Position numbers and translations under genes: made by a program
Shown here: positions 8,016 to 15,520 of the stretch, piece by piece
Position numbering within the stretch: position 1 is the stretch's first letter
Layout of the letters: the number at the start of each line of letters is the position of its first letter
Assembly (NCBI GenBank): GCA_030596395.1
Contig: JAUVKF010000015.1
Location: forward strand, 1-49,962
Reading direction: 5' to 3'
Length of the DNA: 49,962 nucleotides
Origin: Chlorobiota bacterium
Lineage (GTDB): Bacteria; Bacteroidota; Bacteroidia; Bacteroidales; F082
The notes under the pieces: model-generated
Database searches by the model: none
Told to the model about the DNA's origin: nothing
What the model saw: the letters and a program-made list of their open reading frames with translations, nothing else

Positions 8016-10445
8016 ATGAAAAAATTACTTTTATTATTACTCGTAATAATTTTAACAGGATCATGTTCGAATAAAGATAATAGCATAAAAGATTATCCTG
8101 TTAAACCGGTAGCATTTACAAACGTGAAATTTACTGACAATTTTTGGCTACCACGCTTAGATACAAATAGAAATGTTAGTATTCCCTATGATTTTGAAAA
8201 ATGTGAAGAGACTCACAGAATTGACAATTTTGCAATTGCAGGAGGTTTGCGGGAAGGTTCTTTTGTTGGGATCAGATATAACGATTCGGATGTTTTTAAA
8301 GTTATAGAAGGTGCATCATACTCCTTGAATATTCATCCTGATCCGAAATTGGAAAAATATTTGGATGGTTTAATTGCAAAAATTGCTGCAGCACAGGAAG
8401 ATGACGGTTATTTATATACTTGCCGAACCATAAATCCCGACAGCTTACCACGATATACTGGAGAAACAAAATGGTCGCAATTAAAAGACAGCCATGAACT
8501 ATACAATATCGGGCACATGTACGAAGCTGCCGTTGCATATTATCAGGCAACAGGTAAAAAAACATTATTGGATGTAGCGATCAAGAGTGCAAATCTAATT
8601 GATAAAGTTTTCGGTCCGGATAAAGATCAGCTACACGGAGTTCCAGGGCATCAGGAAATAGAGATGGGCTTAGTAAAACTATACAGAGTTACAGGGGATG
8701 AGAAATACCTGAAACTTGCAAAATATTTCCTGGATCAAAGGGGAAATGCTGATGGCCATGAACTGTACGTTTATGGTGAAGATGGAAATAACAAAGTTTA
8801 TACTCAGGATCATAAACCGGTAATTGAACAATCAGAAGCTATAGGACATGCTGTTAGAGCAGTTTATATGTATTCAGGGATGGCGGATATTGCCGCTCTT
8901 ACAGACGACAGAAATTACAATAAGGCAGTAGATAAATTGTGGAATAACGTAGTATCGAAAAAATTATATATCACAGGGGGAATCGGTGCCAAACATGCCG
9001 GTGAAGCATTTGGCGATAATTACTATTTACCAAACTTGAGCGCTTATAACGAAACCTGTGCGGCCATTGCCAATATGCTATGGAATCAAAGAATGTTTTT
9101 ATTGAATGGAAATGCAAAATATATTGATGTTCTGGAACGTACCCTTTATAACGGATTTCTTTCGGGCGTTTCAATTTATGGAGATAAATTTTTCTATCCA
9201 AATCCACTTGAATCTGATGGCAGCCATGAAAGGAAACCTTGGTTTAGTTGCTCGTGCTGTCCAACAAATGTTGTTCGCTTTTTACCATCATTACCAGGAT
9301 ATGTATATGCGCAAACGAAAGATGATTTATTCATAAATCTATATATTGGGAATGAGGCAAATATAAATATGGATTTCGGGGAAATAATTATTTCGCAAAG
9401 CACCAATTATCCCTGGGATGGAAATGTAAAAATCAACATTGAACCTGAAACCAAATCAAAATTTACTGTCTCATTAAGGATTCCCGGATGGGCACAAAAC
9501 AAACCCGTACCATCTGATTTATATCATTATATGAATGAATCGGATCAAAAACCCATAATTAAAATCAATAACAAAGAAATAGAATATACAATCAAAAATG
9601 GATATGCTAAGATAAACCGACTATGGGAAAAAGGAGATATTATAGAAATTGATCTACCAATGCCTGTACGAAAAGTTATTGCAAATGAAAAAGTTACAGA
9701 AGATAAAGGGAAATTCTCTATTGAAAAAGGCCCTATAGTATATTGTGCGGAATGGGTTGACAACGGCGGAAAAGTACGAAATCTGTTATTAGATAAAAAT
9801 GCTGATTTTACGTATGAATATAAAGAAAACCTAATTAATGGTGTTAACATCTTAAAAGGAATATCAAAATCGTTAACCATTGATAAATCAGGTAATTCTA
9901 TAACAGAAAAAGAACAAGACTTCATTGCTATTCCATATTATGCATGGGCGCACAGGGGAAATGGCGAAATGACAGTTTGGTTCCCCTACGAAAAATCGGC
10001 AGCAAACCCAACTCCACCGCCAACTATAGCATCCGAAAGCAAAGTGTCTGCATCATATACTCATGATAAAATTCTTGCAGTTAACGACCAGATCATTCCA
10101 AAAAACTCTAACGATCATGAAATACCAAGATTAACATTTTGGGACCATAAGGGAACAACAGAATGGGTACAATATGATTTTAAAGAAGAAACAACAATTA
10201 GTAATATTCATATTTATTGGTTCGATGACGGGCCAGATGGCGGTTGCAGAGTTCCTGAAACATGGAAGATAACATATCTGAAAAACGGAAAATGGAAAGA
10301 AGTATCGAAACATGGTGAATATCCGGTTTTAAAAGATGAATTTACTTCTATCGAGATCTCAAGTATAAAAACAAAATCATTGAGATTAGAAGTTAAACTA
10401 CAGGAAAACTTCTCCGGGGGTATTCTTGAATGGAAATTGGATTAG
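8016..10445 (+). CDS. GH127 beta-L-arabinofuranosidase-like lipoprotein
   Basis: The 809-residue product has a lipoprotein signal (lipobox LTGSC) and a full GH127/DUF1680 (alpha/alpha)6-barrel domain. In the characterised family a zinc ion is held by one Glu and three Cys, one of which is the nucleophile; here E346 and C348 in NETC and C414/C415 in SCSCCPTN match, with C414 the expected nucleophile. A beta-sandwich follows, and the last ~120 residues resemble a discoidin (F5/8 type C) carbohydrate-binding domain. Likely role: release of L-arabinofuranose from plant or algal glycans in the periplasm or at the surface. It precedes an aldose 1-epimerase lipoprotein gene. Other GH127 specificities remain possible. 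Confidence 0.88.
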   Translation: MKKLLLLLLVIILTGSCSNKDNSIKDYPVKPVAFTNVKFTDNFWLPRLDTNRNVSIPYDFEKCEETHRIDNFAIAGGLREGSFVGIRYNDSDVFKVIEGASYSLNIHPDPKLEKYLDGLIAKIAAAQEDDGYLYTCRTINPDSLPRYTGETKWSQLKDSHELYNIGHMYEAAVAYYQATGKKTLLDVAIKSANLIDKVFGPDKDQLHGVPGHQEIEMGLVKLYRVTGDEKYLKLAKYFLDQRGNADGHELYVYGEDGNNKVYTQDHKPVIEQSEAIGHAVRAVYMYSGMADIAALTDDRNYNKAVDKLWNNVVSKKLYITGGIGAKHAGEAFGDNYYLPNLSAYNETCAAIANMLWNQRMFLLNGNAKYIDVLERTLYNGFLSGVSIYGDKFFYPNPLESDGSHERKPWFSCSCCPTNVVRFLPSLPGYVYAQTKDDLFINLYIGNEANINMDFGEIIISQSTNYPWDGNVKINIEPETKSKFTVSLRIPGWAQNKPVPSDLYHYMNESDQKPIIKINNKEIEYTIKNGYAKINRLWEKGDIIEIDLPMPVRKVIANEKVTEDKGKFSIEKGPIVYCAEWVDNGGKVRNLLLDKNADFTYEYKENLINGVNILKGISKSLTIDKSGNSITEKEQDFIAIPYYAWAHRGNGEMTVWFPYEKSAANPTPPPTIASESKVSASYTHDKILAVNDQIIPKNSNDHEIPRLTFWDHKGTTEWVQYDFKEETTISNIHIYWFDDGPDGGCRVPETWKITYLKNGKWKEVSKHGEYPVLKDEFTSIEISSIKTKSLRLEVKLQENFSGGILEWKLD

Positions 10446-10496
10446 ATGGTGGAATGAATAAGAGAATGATAGAATGAGAAAATGATAGAATTGCAT

Positions 10497-10690
10497 TTAC
10501 GCATTCACACATTTAATCATTAACACATTCACACATTTATTCATTTACACATTCACACATTTATTCATTTACACATTCACACATTCACACATTTATTCAT
10601 TTACACATTCACACATTTATTCATTTACACATTCACACATTTAATCATTTACACATTCACACATTTAATCATTTACACATTCACACATTA
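10497..10690. repeat. 24-bp tandem repeat array
   Basis: Between the GH127 and epimerase genes about seven to eight copies of a 24-base unit built from CATTCACACATTT and (A/T)TCATTTACA occur head to tail, with one partial unit and several TTT(A/T)(A/T)TCATT variants. There is no spacer diversity, so it is not CRISPR. Before it (10446-10496) GAATGA/GATAGAAT words repeat irregularly. The array sits in the spacer of a probable operon, where it could vary spacing or act as a protein-binding array, or be neutral slippage DNA. Confidence 0.85.
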
Positions 10691-10731
10691 ATTTATAAAC
10701 CTAAAATTTAAAAACGTAAAACTTTAACATT

Positions 10732-11844
10732 ATGAAGAGAAATATTTTAAAGTGCACATTATTCTTCTTGTTAATATTCACTTTTTCTTGTGGGAATGAA
10801 AACAAAACCAACATTATGAAAAAACAATTAAAAACCTTTGTCCTATCGAATAAAACCAATTGTTCTGTTAAAATCACAAATTTCGGGGCAAAAGTCATGT
10901 CAATAAATGTACCTGATAAGAATGGGAGTATTGATGATGTTGTCTTAAGCTATGATATTCCTGAAGAATATATCGGCGGAAATCCATACTTTGGAGCAAT
11001 AATAGGGCGGTACGGGAATCGAATTAATAAAGGGAAATTTGTTTTAAACAACATAGAATATTCTTTGGCTACCAATAACGGCAACAATCATCTCCATGGT
11101 GGGCCAAATGGTTTTCACAATGTAATTTGGGAAATGGTAGAATATAAAAATGATGATGATCAACATTTCGTACTATTCAAATACCTAAGTAAAGATAGCG
11201 AAGAAGGATATCCTGGCAATTTAACGGTTTTTGTAAAATACTCATTTACCGACGAAAATGAATTAATAATTGATTATAATGCCACATGCGATAAAAACAC
11301 AATTATCAGTCTTACCCATCATTCATTTTTCAATCTTAAGGATGCAGGAAAATCTGATATTCTTGAACATGAGCTTAAAATTTTTGCCGATAGCTATACT
11401 CCTGTAAGCAATGAACTTATCCCAACAGGATCAATAATAGATGTAAAAGAAACACCAATGGACTTCACGGAATTTACCCCTATTGGCAAACGAGTTAACG
11501 AGGAATATTTACAACTTCAATATGGAAAAGGCTATGATCATAACTGGATTTTAAATAAAACATCAGATTCGTTAAGCCTTGCTGCAATTGTTCGCGAGCC
11601 TGTTTCGGGAAGAAAAATGGAAGTATTTACTACAGAACCGGGATTGCAATTCTATTCCGGCAATTTTCTTGATGGATCTGATATAGGGGAAGACAGCACA
11701 AGATACAATCACAGAACTGCATTTTGTCTGGAAGCACAGCATTTTCCTGATTCTCCGAATCACAAAAATTTTCCATCAACTGTTCTTCAGGCCGGGGAAA
11801 CATATAAACAAAAAACGATATATAAATTTTCGATAATTAAATGA
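10732..11844 (+). CDS. galM: Aldose 1-epimerase (mutarotase) lipoprotein
   Basis: The protein begins with a lipoprotein signal (MKRNILKCTLFFLLIFTFSCGN), then the galactose-mutarotase beta-sandwich. Catalytic residues are visible: H120/H122 in HLHGG, H196/H197 in THHSFFNL and E334 in CLEAQHF. It interconverts alpha and beta anomers of aldoses; next to a GH127 enzyme the natural substrate may be L-arabinose or an oligosaccharide product. Being a lipoprotein it should act outside the cytoplasm, as several Bacteroidota mutarotases do. A later ATG (MKKQLKTF) would produce a cytoplasmic form, but the signal peptide argues for 10732. Confidence 0.92.
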   Translation: MKRNILKCTLFFLLIFTFSCGNENKTNIMKKQLKTFVLSNKTNCSVKITNFGAKVMSINVPDKNGSIDDVVLSYDIPEEYIGGNPYFGAIIGRYGNRINKGKFVLNNIEYSLATNNGNNHLHGGPNGFHNVIWEMVEYKNDDDQHFVLFKYLSKDSEEGYPGNLTVFVKYSFTDENELIIDYNATCDKNTIISLTHHSFFNLKDAGKSDILEHELKIFADSYTPVSNELIPTGSIIDVKETPMDFTEFTPIGKRVNEEYLQLQYGKGYDHNWILNKTSDSLSLAAIVREPVSGRKMEVFTTEPGLQFYSGNFLDGSDIGEDSTRYNHRTAFCLEAQHFPDSPNHKNFPSTVLQAGETYKQKTIYKFSIIK

Positions 11845-12000
11845 CAAAATTAATGTTAAAAATGTCAATACAGATTATATGATAACAACCAACAAAAAGG
11901 GTAAAACCTCCAAAAACCTGGGGTATAAGTTACCCTGATGTAGGATTCTCAAGTATAAATCCTGAGAACTATTTTGACTTTGTTGAGTAAAACGCTAAAG

Positions 12001-12798
12001 CTATTTGTTTTCCTGATAAATAGTAGCCTCCTTTAAAAATTCCATTGCAATCGGTGCAGATAAATGATGCAAAGTATCCATCCGTTCAGGATGCCACTGA
12101 ACAGCCATCATGAAAGCCTTTTCACCACGGATATCCCATTCAATTGCTTCGGGCAAACTGTCGGCAGCATAAGCAGTTATTTGTAAACCCTCTCCTAAAA
12201 CATCAATTCCCTGGTGATGGTTACTGGCCACTTTACCCTGCCTTCCGTCAGTGATGACATTAAGATGCGTAGCATCTACCGGGAATACAGGGTGGAAGCA
12301 ATTTTGCCAGTCATCCTGGCGGTGCGTGACAGTTGTATCGTAGTCCGAAGGAATATCAATAATTAATGAACCATTCAGGGCAATGTTAATGATCTGAAGT
12401 CCGCGGCATACACCCAACAGTGGCATCTTATATTCGATTGCAGCATCAATCAAGGCAAATTCAAGGCTGTCGCGGTAGCGATCGATTGATCCACACCTTG
12501 CAGTATCTTCAATTTTTCCATATATCCCGGGAAATACGTCTTCACCACCTGTGATCAACACACCATCGCAGGTCTCCATTAACTTTAAAGCCGAGTCAAT
12601 ACCCAACGGATACATATTAAACCATTCAATATTGTCGTTGTAGCGCTCAAGCCATCCTGAATAGTTTTGTATGGATTTGGCTGATTTTTCTTTTGAAACG
12701 GCAATCCGAATATTTGTCGGTTTATTACCTGACTGGCAACCGATTAGAATAATTAATATTGATAAAGAGATTGCGTTGAATATACTTTTAAATTTCAT
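12001..12798 (-). CDS. Gamma-glutamyl-gamma-aminobutyrate hydrolase-like (peptidase C26) lipoprotein
   Basis: A class-I glutamine-amidotransferase fold of 265 residues. Nucleophile C131 lies in LLGVCRGLQ, and H236/E238 in QWHPERM complete the triad; VITGG and SNHHQGI match the PuuD/C26 family. A lipoprotein signal with C21 (LIIGC-type lipobox, here IGCQ) places it in the periplasm or membrane, which is unusual for PuuD, a cytoplasmic putrescine-degradation enzyme. A role in hydrolysing gamma-glutamyl compounds outside the cytoplasm is inferred. It lies 5 bases downstream of trmN6 on the same strand. Confidence 0.88.
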   Translation of the reverse strand: MKFKSIFNAISLSILIILIGCQSGNKPTNIRIAVSKEKSAKSIQNYSGWLERYNDNIEWFNMYPLGIDSALKLMETCDGVLITGGEDVFPGIYGKIEDTARCGSIDRYRDSLEFALIDAAIEYKMPLLGVCRGLQIINIALNGSLIIDIPSDYDTTVTHRQDDWQNCFHPVFPVDATHLNVITDGRQGKVASNHHQGIDVLGEGLQITAYAADSLPEAIEWDIRGEKAFMMAVQWHPERMDTLHHLSAPIAMEFLKEATIYQENK

Positions 12799-12803
12799 CC
12801 TGT

Positions 12804-13523
12804 TTATTTTACGGCAATATAATAATCTTTTAAAAGCGTTAGGTACTCCGGAGTAAACGATCCATCCTCTTCCCTGATGGTTAATTTAGTAGTTTCTATG
12901 TTAGCGGTTGCTTCCAATCCAAATTGCAGGTTGATGCGGTTGGGCTGCAGACCGCGTTTTGGAAAAATCAATTGCTGTTTTTGCAGTCTTAATCCTTTTT
13001 GCCCGGCGATTCCTGTAAAAAATCGACTTTCATCATAAGGTAATACCAGGCAAAGTTTTCCTGTTGGATTGAGTAACTTTAGCGAACCCTCACAAATTTG
13101 TTCATATGACAGTGAATCGCCATGTCGCGCGGTTTTCTTTTTATCATCATCAGGCCGGAAGTCGTTGATAAAAAAAGGCGGGTTGCTTACTATCAGATCA
13201 TATTTTCCGGAATAAGAATTTGCGTGTTCATTAAAATCAGCATGGATAGCATTCATCCTGTGATGAAACGGGGAGTTACTGAAATTGGATTTTGCTTCTG
13301 CGACGGACGCTTTGTCAATATCAATTGCATCGATTACCGTGTTGTATTTAGAGGCAATAAGCAGGCTAATAATACCGCAACCAGTCCCAATCTCAAGGGT
13401 TTTTTTTGTATTTGAAGAACCGGCAAAAAGACCCAGCAAGATGGCATCTGTTCCAACCCGCATAGTCGATTGATGGTGAGATAGGCTGAAAGGTTTTATA
13501 TGAAATTGGCGATCATTGGTCAT
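12804..13523 (-). CDS. trmN6: tRNA1(Val) (adenine(37)-N6)-methyltransferase
   Basis: A Rossmann-fold SAM-dependent methyltransferase of 239 residues. PFSLSHHQSTMRVGTDAILLG is the typical TrmN6/YfiC opening, the SAM loop is EIGTGCGIISLL, and the catalytic motif is NPPF (SNPPFFIND), characteristic of N6-adenine methyltransferases. It should modify A37 of tRNA1(Val). The start at 13523 keeps the conserved N terminus. A 115-base spacer of repeat words separates it from rimM upstream. Confidence 0.88.
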   Translation of the reverse strand: MTNDRQFHIKPFSLSHHQSTMRVGTDAILLGLFAGSSNTKKTLEIGTGCGIISLLIASKYNTVIDAIDIDKASVAEAKSNFSNSPFHHRMNAIHADFNEHANSYSGKYDLIVSNPPFFINDFRPDDDKKKTARHGDSLSYEQICEGSLKLLNPTGKLCLVLPYDESRFFTGIAGQKGLRLQKQQLIFPKRGLQPNRINLQFGLEATANIETTKLTIREEDGSFTPEYLTLLKDYYIAVK

Positions 13524-13530
13524 TGGTTGC

Positions 13531-13637
13531 TGATTAATGGGGAAATGGTTAATGGTTAATGGGGAAATTGGTTAATGGTTAATTGGTTTGTGATGCTAGT
13601 CTCTCCAGACTCCATACTCCAAACTCCATACTCCAAA
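13531..13637. repeat. Two short low-complexity repeats
   Basis: The spacer between trmN6 and rimM holds two runs: iterated GTTAATGG/GGGAAAT words (about 13536-13585) and iterated ACTCCATACTCCAA words (about 13605-13637). Neither encodes anything. The second resembles the TGGAGTATTGGAGTA hairpin at 25980-26015, suggesting the same word has been reused in the genome. Confidence 0.7.
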
Positions 13638-13638
13638 C

Positions 13639-14166
13639 TCATTCAAGATAAATCTCAATCAAACCTTCGGGTGCTTTAATTTGTATTTGTTTTTTTTCAC
13701 GGTCAACCAGCTTTATAATTTTATTGCTAATCGGGATTAACACCTCTTTCTCATCAGAAAACACCTGGAATACAGCTTGGTTTGGATATTCCAGCACCTG
13801 CTGGACCTGGCCGATTATTCCGTGATTTTCATCAATGATTGAAAAACCGGTCACTTCATGATAATAGAATTTGTTGCCCCTTAGTGGAGGTAAATCACCT
13901 ATTGGCAGGTATATTTCTTTTTGTGAAAGCACTTCAGCTTTTTCCAGGGTGTTCACATCCTGAAAAGTGATTGTGGCTTTGTTGTTTAACACCTGGATCA
14001 ATTCGATGAAATAGGGGACAGGCAAGCCATCATTCAACAGAAAGATCATTTTCAGATCAGTGTATAATTCGGGCTCATCGGTATCGAGGTAGGCATTAAC
14101 CTTGCCTTTGTAACCATTTGGTTTGATGATCTTGCCCAGGTAAAAATATTCATCTATCGGATTCAT
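13639..14166 (-). CDS. rimM: Ribosome maturation factor RimM
   Basis: From ATG 14166 the protein is 175 residues and opens DEYFYLGKIIKPNGYKGKVNAYLDTD, the classic RimM N-terminal beta-barrel. The PRC-barrel half has the expected FYYHEVTGFSIIDENHGIIGQVQQVLEYPNQAVF. RimM binds S19 in the 30S head and helps 16S rRNA processing. An in-frame TTG at 14187 would add seven residues but sits in a probable promoter box. It lies downstream of rpsP, the usual neighbour, but a terminator separates the two. Confidence 0.95.
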   Translation of the reverse strand: MNPIDEYFYLGKIIKPNGYKGKVNAYLDTDEPELYTDLKMIFLLNDGLPVPYFIELIQVLNNKATITFQDVNTLEKAEVLSQKEIYLPIGDLPPLRGNKFYYHEVTGFSIIDENHGIIGQVQQVLEYPNQAVFQVFSDEKEVLIPISNKIIKLVDREKKQIQIKAPEGLIEIYLE

Positions 14167-14184
14167 AGCAAAAGTGTTGACAGG

Positions 14185-14192
14185 CAAAAGTA
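14185..14192 (-). promoter_or_regulatory. rimM: Possible -7 box for rimM
   Basis: TACTTTTG read on the minus strand fits the Bacteroidota -7 consensus TAnnTTTG and lies just upstream of ATG 14166, beyond the rpsP terminator. No convincing -33 TTTG was found and the leader would be short. Confidence 0.3.
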
Positions 14193-14194
14193 AG

Positions 14195-14233
14195 TATAAA
14201 AAAAAGGCCTGACCAAATTGGCCAGACCCCTTG
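14195..14233 (-). terminator. Rho-independent terminator after rpsP
   Basis: On the minus strand AAGG..TCTGGCC pairs with GGTCAGGCCTT (two-base bulge, AATTT loop), followed by a run of eight T. It lies 20 bases past the rpsP stop and before rimM, so S16 can be made in excess of RimM by partial termination. Confidence 0.75.
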
Positions 14234-14252
14234 TATTGTTGAAAAATGCTAT

Positions 14253-15167
14253 TTACTTGCTTTCTCCTTTGTCTTCTTCTTTCTTAGCTTTTTCATCTTT
14301 TTTAGTTTTTGCTTTAGGCTTCTCTTCTTTTACTTCTTCCTTCGCTTCAGTCTTTTCTTCAGCCTTAGGTTCTTCTTTTACTTCTTCTTTCGCCTCAATT
14401 TTTTCTTCGGCTTTGGGTTCTTCTTTTACTTCTTCCTTCGCTTCAGTCTTATCTTCAGCTTTAGGTTCTTCTTTTACTTCCTCCTTCGCCTCTGCCTTTG
14501 CCTCCGCCTTCACCTCTGCCTTTTCTTTAGCTTTAGGTTCTTCCTTCGCCTCTTCCTTCGCCTCAGCCTTTTCTTCAGCTGCAGCTTCTTCAACTTTTGC
14601 TTCAACAGCCTCTTTAGTCAATGACTCTTCAGCAGTAACATCAACCGGAGCTTCTTCTGCCTTTGCCTCCGCCTCTGCCTTTGCCTCTTTTACCTGCTCT
14701 TCAACAGCAGCAGCTCTTTGTTTGGCCAGTTCTTCAGTACGTTCTTCTTTAATCTTGGTTTCAGCTTCCAATCGTGATTTACGATCAGTCCTGTCTTTCT
14801 CAAGGATGCCCTGACGATTGGCTGCGATCTTTTTGTCTTTTTCATTCATCCAGGCCTGGAATTTGGCTTCCGCTTCTGCTTCAGTCAAAGCGCCTTTTTT
14901 CACACCTTTCAGCAGGTGATGTTTGTAAAGAATTCCTCTGTAGGATAGGATTGCACGTACCGTATCAGATGGTTGTGCACCCTTTTGTAACCAGTCTAAT
15001 GCTTTGTCGATATTGAGAACAATATCGGCCGGATTAGGAATGGGGTTGTAGGTGCCAATCTTTTCAATGTACCTTCCGTCACGTGGTGCACGACCATCCG
15101 TAATAACGATATGATAAAAAGGTTGACCTTTTTTACCATGCCGTTGTAATCTCATCTTGGTTGGCAT
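14253..15167 (-). CDS. rpsP: 30S ribosomal protein S16 with long repetitive Glu/Lys/Ala tail
   Basis: Residues 1-85 are a canonical S16 (MPTKMRLQRHGKKGQPFYHIV, DGRYIEKIGTYNPIPNP, SDTVRAILSYRGILYK). The family is usually about 80-100 residues, often ~180 in Bacteroidota, but here it is 304. After a charged helix (to about residue 165) the tail is a low-complexity Glu/Lys/Ala coil that includes three near-identical 16-residue units of the type AEEKTEAKEEVKEEPK, encoded by 48-base repeats. The tail is probably disordered or helical and solvent exposed. An ORF on the opposite strand here is an artefact of the repeat. Confidence 0.93.
   Translation of the reverse strand: MPTKMRLQRHGKKGQPFYHIVITDGRAPRDGRYIEKIGTYNPIPNPADIVLNIDKALDWLQKGAQPSDTVRAILSYRGILYKHHLLKGVKKGALTEAEAEAKFQAWMNEKDKKIAANRQGILEKDRTDRKSRLEAETKIKEERTEELAKQRAAAVEEQVKEAKAEAEAKAEEAPVDVTAEESLTKEAVEAKVEEAAAEEKAEAKEEAKEEPKAKEKAEVKAEAKAEAKEEVKEEPKAEDKTEAKEEVKEEPKAEEKIEAKEEVKEEPKAEEKTEAKEEVKEEKPKAKTKKDEKAKKEEDKGESK
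14300..14500. repeat. rpsP: 48-bp coding repeats in rpsP tail
   Basis: Three near-identical 48-base units (16 codons each) plus degenerate relatives lie in the 3' part of rpsP. Because the unit is a multiple of three, copy-number change keeps frame; strains may differ in tail length. Confidence 0.75.
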
Positions 15168-15214
15168 AAATAATTAATTTTTAAGTGAATAAATTGATTT
15201 TTCAAAAATGGCTG

Positions 15215-15222
15215 CAAATATC
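15215..15222 (-). promoter_or_regulatory. rpsP: Possible -7 box for rpsP
   Basis: GATATTTG on the minus strand is one mismatch from TAnnTTTG, with a TTTC about 19 bases further upstream, and would give a leader near 40 bases. Weak on its own; supported by position ahead of a highly expressed gene. Confidence 0.35.
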
Positions 15223-15372
15223 CGAATCTTTTTTGGATTATGGAAACATTTCTTCATCTTATTTTTAAGGTGTCAAATTGTTGGTTTAAAACCGATTTGA
15301 TCATGTAAATCAAACTGTTCTGAAATGGTTTTTAAAGTTTTCAACAACCCAAACGATCAGACCCTTTTTACC

Positions 15373-15380
15373 TATTTTTG
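15373..15380 (+). promoter_or_regulatory. dnaE: Possible -7 box for dnaE
   Basis: TATTTTTG fits the Bacteroidota -7 consensus and would give a leader of about 135 bases to the dnaE ATG. No clear -33 element. Confidence 0.3.
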
Positions 15381-15520
15381 TAACACACCTTCATGATCTT
15401 CTAATAATCATGTATTCAGGGGTTTAACTAATTTCTCTAAAGCATAACATCTTTCTATATCAATTTCTTAAACAAGTAACACATAACCATTAACACATAA
15501 CCATTAACAATATCCAGCGC

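Larger units (their letters stand above)
15168..15520. other. Divergent intergenic region between rpsP and dnaE
   Basis: 353 bases without a gene. It contains weak -7 boxes for both directions and, next to dnaE, two exact copies of the 14-base unit TAACACATAACCAT (15477-15504) followed by a partial third. No RNA gene or DnaA boxes are seen. Confidence 0.7.

Noticed and set aside
10497-10690. Repeat array as CRISPR
   Set aside because: The 24-base units abut each other with no variable spacers, and no cas genes are in the window.
13122-13473. Plus-strand ORFs opposite trmN6
   Set aside because: They have no domain and lie entirely within a well-supported gene on the other strand.
14166-14187. 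TTG start for RimM
   Set aside because: The conserved RimM N terminus begins at ATG 14166, and the upstream codons overlap a possible promoter box.
14218-14814. 198-residue Ser/Ala-rich ORF opposite rpsP
   Set aside because: It is the complement of the Glu/Lys/Ala repeat of S16; composition is explained by the antisense of that repeat.
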